10,307 nt of DNA, taken from CAKZKT01 sp034434235 (GTDB taxonomy: Bacteria; Chloroflexota; Anaerolineae; CG2-30-64-16). Position numbers and translations under genes: made by a program. Under the pieces are notes generated by a model. It saw nothing but the letters and a program-made list of their open reading frames with translations, was not told the origin of the DNA and ran no database searches. Where the stretch lies: contig DAOTZV010000074.1 in NCBI GenBank assembly GCA_034434235.1, positions 1-10,307 of the forward strand. The letters are read 5' to 3'. Positions 1 to 6,304 of the stretch are shown here, in pieces. Positions within the stretch are counted from its first letter, which is position 1; each line of letters begins with the position of its first letter.

Positions 1-29
1 TATTTTCAGATCAGAACCGGAGAGATACC

Positions 30-1064
30 ATGGGCAAAATCGTGACTTTCGGAGAGATCATGTTGCGGCTGAATCCGCCCGGGTTCAACCGCATCACCGA
101 GACGCGCACTTTCGAGGCGCTCTACGCCGGCGGCGAGGCGAACGTCGCCGCGTCGCTGGCCTGCTACGGCGAGCACGCCGAGTTCGTCTCGCGCGTCCCG
201 GCCAACGACCTGGGCGACGCGTGCATCGCCTATCTGCGCCAGCACGGCATCGGCGTGACGCACATGTTGCGCGGGGGCGATCGTCTGGGCATCTACTTCC
301 TGGAGGCGGGCGCGGCCCAGCGCGCCAGCAAGGTCATCTACGACCGGGCCGGCTCCGCCTTTGCGACGATCAAGCCCGGCATGGTGGACTGGAAGACCGT
401 CTTCCAGGGTGCGGACTGGTTTCACTGGACGGGCATCACGCCGGCCGTGTCGGAAGGCGCGGCGCTGGCGTGCGCCGAGGCGATCGGCGTGGCGCGGCAG
501 ATGGGCGTCACCGTCTCGTGCGACCTGAACTACCGCGCCAAGCTGTGGAAGTGGGGCAAGAAGGCCGGAGAGGTGATGCAAGACCTGGTGGCGGGGTGCG
601 ACGTGGCCGTGGGCAACGAGGAGGACGCCGAGAAGGTGTTCGGCATCACCGCGCCCGAGGCCGACGTGACCGCCGGCAAGGTCGAGGCCGCCCAGTATCG
701 CTACGTCTGCGAGAAGCTGGCCGAGCGCTTCCCGAACCTGAAGACGATCGCCGTCACCCTGCGCGGCTCGATCTCGGCCAGCCACAACACCTGGTCGGGC
801 GCGCTATGGCAAGGCGGCGCGTTCTACACTGCGCCCGTGTACGACATCGTGCCGATCGTGGATCGCGTGGGCGCGGGCGATTCCTTCGTCGGCGGGCTGA
901 TCTATGGCCTGCGGCGCTGGCCCGACGATCCGGGCCAGGCGCTGCGCTTTGCCGTCGCGGCTTCGTGCCTCAAGCACACCATCCCGGGCGACTACAACGC
1001 CGTCACCGTGGCCGAGGTGGAGGCCCTGATGGCCGGCGATGTGTCGGGCCGGGTGCGACGGTAA
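30..1064 (+). CDS. kdgK: PfkB-family sugar kinase, probable 2-keto-3-deoxygluconate kinase
   Basis: This 344-residue protein belongs to the ribokinase/PfkB family. Its N-terminus (VTFGEIMLRLNPPG, then AGGEANVA at 33-40) closely resembles 2-dehydro-3-deoxygluconate kinases, which phosphorylate KDG to KDPG with ATP in the cytoplasm, in hexuronate and Entner-Doudoroff-type sugar-acid catabolism. The C-terminal PfkB signature is present as DRVGAGDSFVGG (278-289), with Asp284 as the expected catalytic base and the GAG anion hole at 281-283. The start is supported by GGAGAG at 19-24, five nt before the ATG, and the length is normal for the family. A PLP aminotransferase follows after 66 nt on the same strand. 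The usual partner, KDPG aldolase, is not visible but could lie just upstream, since only 29 nt precede the gene. The PfkB family is certain; KDG specificity is likely, and a related sugar-acid or ketose kinase is the alternative. Confidence 0.85.
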   Translation: MGKIVTFGEIMLRLNPPGFNRITETRTFEALYAGGEANVAASLACYGEHAEFVSRVPANDLGDACIAYLRQHGIGVTHMLRGGDRLGIYFLEAGAAQRASKVIYDRAGSAFATIKPGMVDWKTVFQGADWFHWTGITPAVSEGAALACAEAIGVARQMGVTVSCDLNYRAKLWKWGKKAGEVMQDLVAGCDVAVGNEEDAEKVFGITAPEADVTAGKVEAAQYRYVCEKLAERFPNLKTIAVTLRGSISASHNTWSGALWQGGAFYTAPVYDIVPIVDRVGAGDSFVGGLIYGLRRWPDDPGQALRFAVAASCLKHTIPGDYNAVTVAEVEALMAGDVSGRVRR

Positions 1065-1115
1065 GCCGGAGTTGACGCGGGAACATGCATCGGAGCTCGA
1101 GTGAATTCGGGCGCT

Positions 1116-1126
1116 AAGGAGGAGGG
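1116..1126 (+). promoter_or_regulatory. Strong ribosome-binding site of the aminotransferase gene
   Basis: AAGGAGGAGGG lies four nt before ATG 1131, with the GGAGG core eight nt from it. It decides the start codon against the in-frame GTG at 1101, which has no such site upstream. Confidence 0.8.
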
Positions 1127-1130
1127 TCCC

Positions 1131-2357
1131 ATGCCGATCAAGCAACGTCCCAATCCGCCCATGTATCCGGGCGGGATGGAGATCGGCCCGGAGGAAGAGG
1201 CCGCGGTGTTGGAGGTGCTCCGCAGCAAGCGCCTGTTCCGCTACTACGGCCCCAACCCCGGTCCGTCGAAGGTTGCGGAGCTGGAGGCCGCGTTCGCGGC
1301 CCACATGGGAGCAGCGCGTGCGGTGGCGGTCACATCGGGCACGGCCGCGCTGATCTGCGGCCTGCAGGGGATCGGCGTGGGCCCCGGCGACGAGGTGATC
1401 GTCCCCGCGTACACCTGGATCGCGTCCGCGGCGGCCGTGGCCGCGGTGGGCGGCATCCCCGTCCTGGCCGAGGTGGACGAGACGCTCACCCTCGATCCGG
1501 CCGACGTGGCGCGCAAGATCACGCCGTACACGAAGGCGATCATGCCGGTGCACATGCGCGGCGCGCCGTGTCGGCTGGACGAGCTGATCGCGCTGGCCCG
1601 CGGCCACGGCCTGAAGGTGATCGAAGACGTGGCCCAGGCCGACGGCGCGTCCTATCGCGGCCGCCGGCTGGGCACGTTGGGCGACGTGGGCTGCTTCAGC
1701 CTTCAGTTCAACAAGATCATCACGGCCGGCGAAGGCGGCATGGTGATCACGAACGACGAGACGGTCTGGAAGCGCGCCCTGATGTTCCACGACGTGGTCG
1801 GCGGCCTGCGCAACAACTTCCCGGCCGACGAGATGCTATGGGGGATCAACTTCCGCATGCCCGAGCTGCTCGCCGCGGTGGCGCTCGTCCAGCTCGGCCG
1901 GCTGGAGGGGTTGCTGGCGGCCATGCGGGCGCGCAAGCGGATGCTCAAGGCCGGCCTGGAGCCGCTGATCCGCGGCAAGGGCCTGGCCTTCCGGGAGATC
2001 GTGGACGCGGACGGCGAGGCGGCCATCGCGCTGATCTTCTTCATGCCCACGGCCGGCGACGCGCAGCGGACGGTCGAGGCGTTGCGGGCCGAGAACATCG
2101 CCGCGAGTGTCCTCTACCGGCCCGACCGGCCCGACTATCACATCTACGCGCACTGGACGCCCCTGCTGGAGCAACGCACCTGGACGGCCGCCGGCGGTCC
2201 CTGGCGCTGGGCCCAACGCGAGATCCGCTATCGCACCGATGAGTGCCCGCGCACCCTCGACCTCCTCGGCCGGGCCGTGCATCTGGACATCAGCCCGCTG
2301 CTGACGAACGAGGACATCGAGGAGATGCTGGAAGGGTTGAACCAGGTGCTGAGGTGA
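1131..2357 (+). CDS. DegT/DnrJ/EryC1/StrS-family PLP aminotransferase
   Basis: This 408-residue fold-type I aminotransferase is of the sugar-aminotransferase (DegT) family. Visible landmarks are the TSGTAAL phosphate-binding segment (68-74), PGDEVIVPAYTW (85-96), EDVAQADGA (165-173, Asp166 expected to contact the PLP ring nitrogen) and FNKIITAGEGG (193-203, Lys195 expected to form the PLP Schiff base). Such enzymes transfer an amino group, usually from Gln or Glu, to a keto-sugar or keto-cyclitol. ATG 1131 is chosen over GTG 1101 because AAGGAGGAGGG (1116-1126) sits just before it. The C-terminal part (about 325-375), rich in Trp, Tyr and Arg, is unusual and probably shapes the substrate pocket. 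The gene lies 66 nt after the sugar kinase and is probably co-transcribed. The substrate cannot be read from the sequence: scyllo-inosose-type and amino-sugar roles are both possible. No terminator hairpin is seen after the stop. Confidence 0.85.
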   Translation: MPIKQRPNPPMYPGGMEIGPEEEAAVLEVLRSKRLFRYYGPNPGPSKVAELEAAFAAHMGAARAVAVTSGTAALICGLQGIGVGPGDEVIVPAYTWIASAAAVAAVGGIPVLAEVDETLTLDPADVARKITPYTKAIMPVHMRGAPCRLDELIALARGHGLKVIEDVAQADGASYRGRRLGTLGDVGCFSLQFNKIITAGEGGMVITNDETVWKRALMFHDVVGGLRNNFPADEMLWGINFRMPELLAAVALVQLGRLEGLLAAMRARKRMLKAGLEPLIRGKGLAFREIVDADGEAAIALIFFMPTAGDAQRTVEALRAENIAASVLYRPDRPDYHIYAHWTPLLEQRTWTAAGGPWRWAQREIRYRTDECPRTLDLLGRAVHLDISPLLTNEDIEEMLEGLNQVLR

Positions 2358-2463
2358 GCCGGACTTCCGTATTCTCCTCCGGTCTTCTCGCAGCGCGCTC
2401 CCGACGATCGGGGTCGGTATGGCCGCGCTGTGGATCCTCCAGGTCACGAGCCGCGCAAAACTC

Positions 2464-2492
2464 TTGACTTCTGTCGCGTTTTGTGATAAAAA
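2464..2492 (+). promoter_or_regulatory. Putative sigma70-type promoter for the CHAT gene
   Basis: A TTGACT box (2464-2469, five of six matches to consensus) is followed after 17 nt by TAAAAA (2487-2492, four of six), within the most AT-rich stretch of an otherwise GC-rich window. Transcription would start near 2499 and give a leader of about 320 nt before the CHAT start codon. No better promoter was found between the hairpin cluster and the gene. This rests on sequence match only. Confidence 0.45.
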
Positions 2493-2553
2493 TAATCTGT
2501 ATTTATTGTAAACCTGCATCTTCTCAAAAAGTGGGGGCAATGGGGGTCGCAGA

Positions 2554-2571
2554 CCATAGGCATCAAGCTAA
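2554..2571 (+). repeat. Left arm of an 18-nt inverted repeat
   Basis: The segment from CCATAGG through CATCAAGCTAA is repeated in inverted orientation at 2702-2719 with one mismatch (17 of 18). The arms enclose hairpins 2 and 3, and each arm abuts a GGTC-GCA-GACC hairpin (copies 1 and 4), so it looks like part of a larger composite repeat unit rather than a chance match. Confidence 0.75.
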
Positions 2572-2701
2572 GCTTTGGAACCGCTTCCAGCCGGTCTGCG
2601 ACCGGCGTCGTCGGCCTGAACATGTCGTCTCAGGCGGCCAGACGGGGGTCGCAGACCCCCTGCGAGCGAGAGCAAAGGTGGCGCAAGACGCCATCTTCCT
2701 G

Positions 2702-2719
2702 TTAGCTTGATGCTTATGG
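2702..2719 (-). repeat. Right arm of the 18-nt inverted repeat
   Basis: TTAGCTTGATGC followed by TTATGG is the reverse complement of 2554-2571 except for one base. It runs directly into hairpin copy 4 (core 2720-2730), mirroring the left arm, which abuts copy 1. Confidence 0.75.
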
Positions 2720-2817
2720 GGTCGCAGACCCCCTTTGAGCAGGCTTGCAGGCGGTCTGCGACCGCCGTCTCCCCAGACGATTGAGAGGATACCGTTTTTC
2801 TGATCTTGGGAGGGCGT

Positions 2818-4161
2818 GTGCAATACAGCGACTATACGATCACGCTCGGAGCTCGGCAGGGAAGCAGCTATCCCTTGTCGGCGGTGGCCGAGGGGGTGGG
2901 GCGCTGGTCGGGCGCGCTCATCCCGCCGCCGGCGGAGCTCGTCGAAGCGATCGGCCGCGTGGATGCCTTGCCGGCGGCCGGCGGCCACGATGAGCTGTTG
3001 CGGGCCGCCGGCGTGGCGCTCTTCCGCTGGCTGTTCGGCCCGCTGGAGACGCATCTGCGCGTGGCGTGGGATCGCGCCGAGCACGAGGGCCGCGGCCTGC
3101 GGCTTCGCCTCAGCATCGACGCGGCCGAGATCAACGCCTGGCCGTGGGAGCTGCTTCACGATCCGCAGCGCGATCGCACCTTCGCCACTTCCATTGCCAC
3201 GCCCCTCGTGCGCTATCTGGATCGCGCCGACCAGTTCGGGCCCCTGGCCAACCTGCGCGCCGAACTGCCGTTACGGATGTTGGTGGTCTTGCCCCGCGCG
3301 GCCGACCTGAACCTGATCAAGGAGCGGGCGGTGATCGAGCAGGCGGTGGCGCCGCTGGAAAAGGAGCTCACCCTCAGCGTCCTGGACGGCACGGTGACGC
3401 GCGCCCGCTTCGCCGACGCGCTGATCACCGGCGACTATCACATCGTGCACGGCAGCGGTCATGGCGGCCTGGCCGACGGCGCGTCCTACATCGGGCTTAA
3501 TCTGCCCGACGGTTCGGCCGATTGGGTGGATGGCCAGGTGATGGCGCGCTTCATCGTCAACTGCAAGTCGCTCCGCCTGGCCGTTCTGAACGTTTGTAGC
3601 AGCGGAAAGGTGGACGAGGGACGGGCATTTCAGGGGCTGGCGCCGCAACTGGTACGGGCCGGATTGCCGGCCGTGGTCGCCATGCAGTTCCCTCTCTCCG
3701 ACGATGCGGCGATGACCTTCGCCGAGGAGTTCTACCGTCGCCTGTGCACCGGCGAGCATGGCATCGGCCGTGTGGATGTGGCGGTGACCTATGCGCGCAA
3801 CATGTTGGCCATCCTCTATCCGGGCGAGCGCAGCTTTGCCGCGCCGGTCCTCTATACCCATGCGCAGGACGGCGTGATCTTCACCCTCGCCGATCGCGCC
3901 GCGGCGCGGCTCGCGGCCGGCGCGGGGGGCGATGGCATGTTGGTCGAATCGCTGCGCGGCAGCGCGGCGTTTGAGGATGACCTGGTGTTGGCGCCGTTCC
4001 CGCTGCTGAGCGAGTGGCGGCAGACGCTGACCCAGGCCGCAGACGAGTACCGCCGTCATCTGTTGATCGGCAGCGCGGCCGAGCAGGAGGCCGCCCGCCT
4101 GGGCCTGGAGGTGATCCGGCGTCGCATGGAGGCGATCGAGACCCGTCTGAGCCGGTCGTGA
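2818..4161 (+). CDS. CHAT-domain (caspase/separase-like) protease protein
   Basis: This 447-residue protein has the hallmarks of CHAT domains (clan CD cysteine peptidases related to caspases and separase). These are AWPWELLHD (107-115), a beta-strand/His motif YHIVHGSGHGG (207-217, His215 the expected catalytic His), the Cys motif LAVLNVCSSG (254-263, Cys260 the expected nucleophile), and the downstream block AGLPAVVAMQFPLSDDAA with FYRRL (281-309). The dyad is intact, so peptidase activity is plausible. No TPR repeats, NTPase module or membrane segment is seen. Instead there is an N-terminal region (1-100) and a mostly helical, charged C-terminal stretch (about 380-447) that I do not recognise. 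GTG 2818 is chosen because GGGAGGG (2808-2814) precedes it and the protein then begins VQYSDYTITLG, like relatives; TTG 2806 is the alternative. CHAT proteins act in cell-death and defence pathways such as Craspase, but no CRISPR genes are here. The substrate is unknown. Confidence 0.87.
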   Translation: MQYSDYTITLGARQGSSYPLSAVAEGVGRWSGALIPPPAELVEAIGRVDALPAAGGHDELLRAAGVALFRWLFGPLETHLRVAWDRAEHEGRGLRLRLSIDAAEINAWPWELLHDPQRDRTFATSIATPLVRYLDRADQFGPLANLRAELPLRMLVVLPRAADLNLIKERAVIEQAVAPLEKELTLSVLDGTVTRARFADALITGDYHIVHGSGHGGLADGASYIGLNLPDGSADWVDGQVMARFIVNCKSLRLAVLNVCSSGKVDEGRAFQGLAPQLVRAGLPAVVAMQFPLSDDAAMTFAEEFYRRLCTGEHGIGRVDVAVTYARNMLAILYPGERSFAAPVLYTHAQDGVIFTLADRAAARLAAGAGGDGMLVESLRGSAAFEDDLVLAPFPLLSEWRQTLTQAADEYRRHLLIGSAAEQEAARLGLEVIRRRMEAIETRLSRS

Positions 4162-4190
4162 TTGTCGCCTGGGAAAACCGGACAGACGAG

Positions 4191-4235
4191 AAAGGGGGTT
4201 GGACGGCCAGCTTGATCGGCCGTCCAACCCCCTTT
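4191..4235 (+). terminator. Strong intrinsic terminator between convergent genes
   Basis: A perfect 18-bp stem (4191-4208 with 4218-4235) closes on a 9-nt loop and is followed on the + strand by T to 4237, giving a run of five T (4233-4237). It lies 29 nt after the CHAT stop. On the - strand the stem begins 18 nt after the stop codon of the Ig-domain gene and ends in TTT, so it probably terminates both convergent transcripts, more efficiently on the + strand. Confidence 0.92.
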
Positions 4236-4253
4236 TTCATTCGTTGCAGTTGC

Positions 4254-6302
4254 TCATGCACCGATGCTTACGTGCCAGGCGTTCTGCAAGATGCCCCTGG
4301 CCCGCGTGGCGGAGCCAGGGCGGGCTGGCACGTGACGGCGACCGGTCACCGGCAAAACCCTGGGCGGTCCGTAGCTGATGGTGATGGGAATCAGCTCGGA
4401 CTGGTAGAGGACGACGCCGTCGCGCGTGGTCACGACGATCCGGTAGTTGTGCCGGCCGGGCTTGGTGCGGGCCGGCAGGGCATACTGCCACCGTCCGCGC
4501 GCATCGGCCAGCAGCCGCGTCAGCAGCGTGTTCTCCTCGTATACGATCACCAGCGTATCGGGCGGAACAACGCCTTGCAGCAGGCCGATCGGCGACGGCG
4601 CCTTGCCGGTCGAAGGCACAAAGGTCAAGGGCTTGAGCCCGGTGGCACCCTCGGCCACGACGATCTCCACGCTTCTCCCGAACATCTCCTGGCCGTTTGC
4701 GCCGACCAACGCCGGCCGCAATGTGTGCTTCCCGATCCCCAGGGCTACGGACGGCACCAGGTACCATCGCCCCAGCGCATCCGCCTGGGTTTCGCCCAGC
4801 AGGACATTGCCGTCGTAAAGGCGCACGGTGCTGCGGGCAGGCGCGACGCCGGCAAACAGCGGCTGGCTGGAGAGCACCTTGCTGCCCGCGGCCGGGCTGG
4901 TGATCCGCAGGGCTTCGCTGCCCGGCACCGGGGTGGCCGCCGCGGCCGCCGGCCCCGGCACGATCGTGATCGGCAGCGTCGCAATGGCGGGCAATTCTGT
5001 GCCATCGGACGCCACCGGCCGCACGGTGAGCGTATGCGGGCCTTCCGCCAGCGCCGGCAAGATCACTTTCCACACGCCGTCCGGGCCGGCCACCACCTCG
5101 GCGATCAAGCGATCGCCGTCGTACACATGGATGGTCGCGCCGGCCGCGGCCTTGCCTTCGAGCAGGCCGGGCGCAGCCGCCGGCAATTGCGCACCCGGCT
5201 GCGGGCTGGTGATCTGCGGCTGGCCGGCGGCCGGGGTGCCGGCCGTCGGCGCGGGGGTGGCCGTGGGCAGCGCGCCGGTGACCGAGAGCACGTTGATGTA
5301 CAGCGGCTCGGACGTGCTCACCAGTTGGCCGGACGCGTCATAGACGCGCGCGGTGAACACGTGTTGCCCGGCCGTTAAAGGCGGGATCGCCAGGGTCCAC
5401 CGGCCTTCGGTATCGGCTACCACTTCGCCGACCATCGTTTCCCCATCGTAGATGCGCAGCCGGGTGCCCGGCGCGGCCGTCCCCGCCAGCGTGATCGTCG
5501 TGCCTTCGGCCAGGGTGATCACCTCGGCGCCAGGAGGAATGGCCGGCGCAGCAGTTGCCGCGGCCGTGGTCGCCGTGGGGAGCGGGGTGGCCGTGGGCGC
5601 AGGAGTTGCGGTCGGCATCGGCGTGGCCGTCGGACTCGGCGGCACGGCCGTCGGTGTCACGGTCGGCGGCACGGCCGTCGCGGTCGCAGTGGACGTGGCG
5701 GTCGGCGGCACGGCCGTGAAGGTCGGTGTGGCGGTCGGCGGCGCGACCGTCGCGGTCGCAGTGGACGTGGCAGTCGGCGGCGCGGCGGTTGCGGTCGGCG
5801 CAGCCGTTGGCGTTGGGGGTACGGCCGTCGGCGTGGCGGTCGGCGCAACGACGTTCACGCGCACCGCGGCCGATTCGGCCAACAGGGCGCCATCGGGGCC
5901 GAACGCGCGCACGACCAGGGTATGCTCGCCCGGCGCGAGCGCCGGCAGCGGCAGGTTCCATTTGCCGTCCGGCCCGGCGACCGTCTCGCCGATCAACCGA
6001 TCATCGGCGAAGAGGCGGACGGCCGCGCCGGCCGGGGCCGTGCCCGACAGCGCGCTGACGCCCGCCACGAGCTGAGCGCCGTCGGCCAGGCCCGCGAAGG
6101 TGGGCGGCGGCACGGTGGCCGTGGCCACCGGCGCGGTCGGCAGGGCGGTCGCCGGGGGCGATGGCAGCGGCGTGGCCGGGGCCGGCGGGGGCACGGCGGT
6201 GCTCGCGTTGGTGATCAAGATGGCCGCCACCAAAGCCACGGAAACCAGGATGTTCCAGCGATCCAGGCCCCAATACCAGTAGGGAGGGCGATCGAGGCGC
6301 AT
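4254..6302 (-). CDS. Signal-anchored surface protein with five bacterial Ig-like domains
   Basis: This 682-residue protein has one hydrophobic segment (about 17-31) after an Arg-containing N-terminus. It should be held in the membrane with the rest outside; no lipobox Cys is seen. Five Ig-like domains follow at roughly 72-152, 257-338, 363-447, 464-549 and 555-643. Each carries a version of the pattern YDG..L.GE..AD..GRW.L......G.HT. Linkers are low-complexity Ala/Pro/Thr, the longest about 153-252 between domains 1 and 2. The start is ATG 6302, because GGGAGGT (complement of 6307-6313) precedes it and the upstream gene stops only 2 nt away, which points to translational coupling. The last ~30 residues are basic and unlike the rest, and LPVTG (650-654) is not followed by a membrane anchor. 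A structural, adhesive or envelope-spanning role is inferred; no catalytic domain is seen. Confidence 0.85.
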   Translation of the reverse strand: MRLDRPPYWYWGLDRWNILVSVALVAAILITNASTAVPPPAPATPLPSPPATALPTAPVATATVPPPTFAGLADGAQLVAGVSALSGTAPAGAAVRLFADDRLIGETVAGPDGKWNLPLPALAPGEHTLVVRAFGPDGALLAESAAVRVNVVAPTATPTAVPPTPTAAPTATAAPPTATSTATATVAPPTATPTFTAVPPTATSTATATAVPPTVTPTAVPPSPTATPMPTATPAPTATPLPTATTAAATAAPAIPPGAEVITLAEGTTITLAGTAAPGTRLRIYDGETMVGEVVADTEGRWTLAIPPLTAGQHVFTARVYDASGQLVSTSEPLYINVLSVTGALPTATPAPTAGTPAAGQPQITSPQPGAQLPAAAPGLLEGKAAAGATIHVYDGDRLIAEVVAGPDGVWKVILPALAEGPHTLTVRPVASDGTELPAIATLPITIVPGPAAAAATPVPGSEALRITSPAAGSKVLSSQPLFAGVAPARSTVRLYDGNVLLGETQADALGRWYLVPSVALGIGKHTLRPALVGANGQEMFGRSVEIVVAEGATGLKPLTFVPSTGKAPSPIGLLQGVVPPDTLVIVYEENTLLTRLLADARGRWQYALPARTKPGRHNYRIVVTTRDGVVLYQSELIPITISYGPPRVLPVTGRRHVPARPGSATRARGILQNAWHVSIGA
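4270..4333. repeat. Nested inverted repeats at the 3' end of the Ig-domain gene
   Basis: ACGTGCCAG (4270-4278) pairs with CTGGCACGT (4325-4333). Inside it CCCTGGC (4295-4301) pairs with GCCAGGG (4314-4320). The structure encodes most of the odd basic tail of the Ig-domain protein, so a palindromic element may have become part of the gene's end. No second copy is seen in the window. Confidence 0.5.
5547..5846 (-). repeat. Low-complexity Thr/Pro/Ala linker-coding DNA with a 72-bp period
   Basis: This stretch encodes about 100 residues made almost only of A, T, P, V and S between Ig-like domains 1 and 2. A segment beginning at 5675 recurs at 5747, giving a 72-bp (24-codon) period, with shorter GTCGGCGGC-type repeats around it. 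The linker is probably extended and may be glycosylated or vary in length between strains. Confidence 0.75.
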
Positions 6303-6304
6303 GA

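Larger units (their letters stand above)
2542..2766. repeat. Cluster of five GGTC-GCA-GACC hairpins (REP-like, undetermined family)
   Basis: Five imperfectly spaced copies of an 11-nt core, GGTCGCAGACC or its reverse complement GGTCTGCGACC, start at 2545 (+), 2593 (-), 2647 (+), 2720 (+) and 2753 (-). Each core folds into a hairpin with a GCA/TGC loop. In four copies the stem extends to 6-7 bp: 2590-2596/2600-2606, 2644-2650/2654-2660, 2718-2723/2727-2732 and 2750-2756/2760-2766. The outer stem bases differ between copies but stay paired. Two copies sit in a direct repeat (2584-2609 and 2744-2769, 23 of 26 identical) in which two of the three differences are the two sides of one base pair. 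This resembles REP/BIME-type intergenic palindromes or a structured RNA leader; no transposase of the REP-associated type is in the window. Confidence 0.8.
2358..2817. other. 460-nt intergenic region with promoter-like DNA and a hairpin-repeat cluster
   Basis: No convincing gene is seen here; the short open frames have no Shine-Dalgarno site and no recognisable product. The first ~100 nt (2358-2460) are plain GC-rich sequence with one weak hairpin (CCGAC 2401-2405 / GTCGG 2413-2417) lacking a T-tract, so it is not a good terminator. An AT-rich stretch at about 2464-2530 contains a sigma70-like promoter. From 2542 to 2766 there is a cluster of five related hairpins, described separately. The last ~50 nt lead to the CHAT gene. 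If the promoter is correct, the hairpins are transcribed as part of a leader of roughly 320 nt. Confidence 0.7.

Noticed and set aside
1085..1108. Four six-base palindromes packed together (ATGCAT, GAGCTC, CTCGAG, GAATTC), like a cloning linker.
   Set aside because: The flanking genes read through normally with natural spacing and a good ribosome-binding site; most likely chance, and nothing else suggests vector sequence.
2542..2766. CRISPR array.
   Set aside because: Cores are 11 nt, alternate in orientation and have unequal spacing (33-73 nt); no regular repeat-spacer pattern and no cas genes.
4209..4217. AGCTTGAT in the terminator loop also occurs in the inverted-repeat arm at 2702-2719.
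   Set aside because: An eight-base match without flanking similarity is likely chance.
4341..4355. LPVTG in the Ig-domain protein as a sortase sorting signal.
   Set aside because: No hydrophobic segment follows in this or the other two frames, so it cannot be a standard sorting signal.
5099..5118. 8-bp inverted repeat (CGGCGATC/GATCGCCG) inside the Ig-domain gene.
   Set aside because: It arises from codons of the recurring GDRLIAE-type motif and has a similar counterpart in another Ig-like domain, so coding explains it.
5452..6075. Val/Gly/Ala-repeat open frame on the + strand.
   Set aside because: It is the antisense of the Thr/Pro linker repeats in the Ig-domain gene and has no ribosome-binding site.
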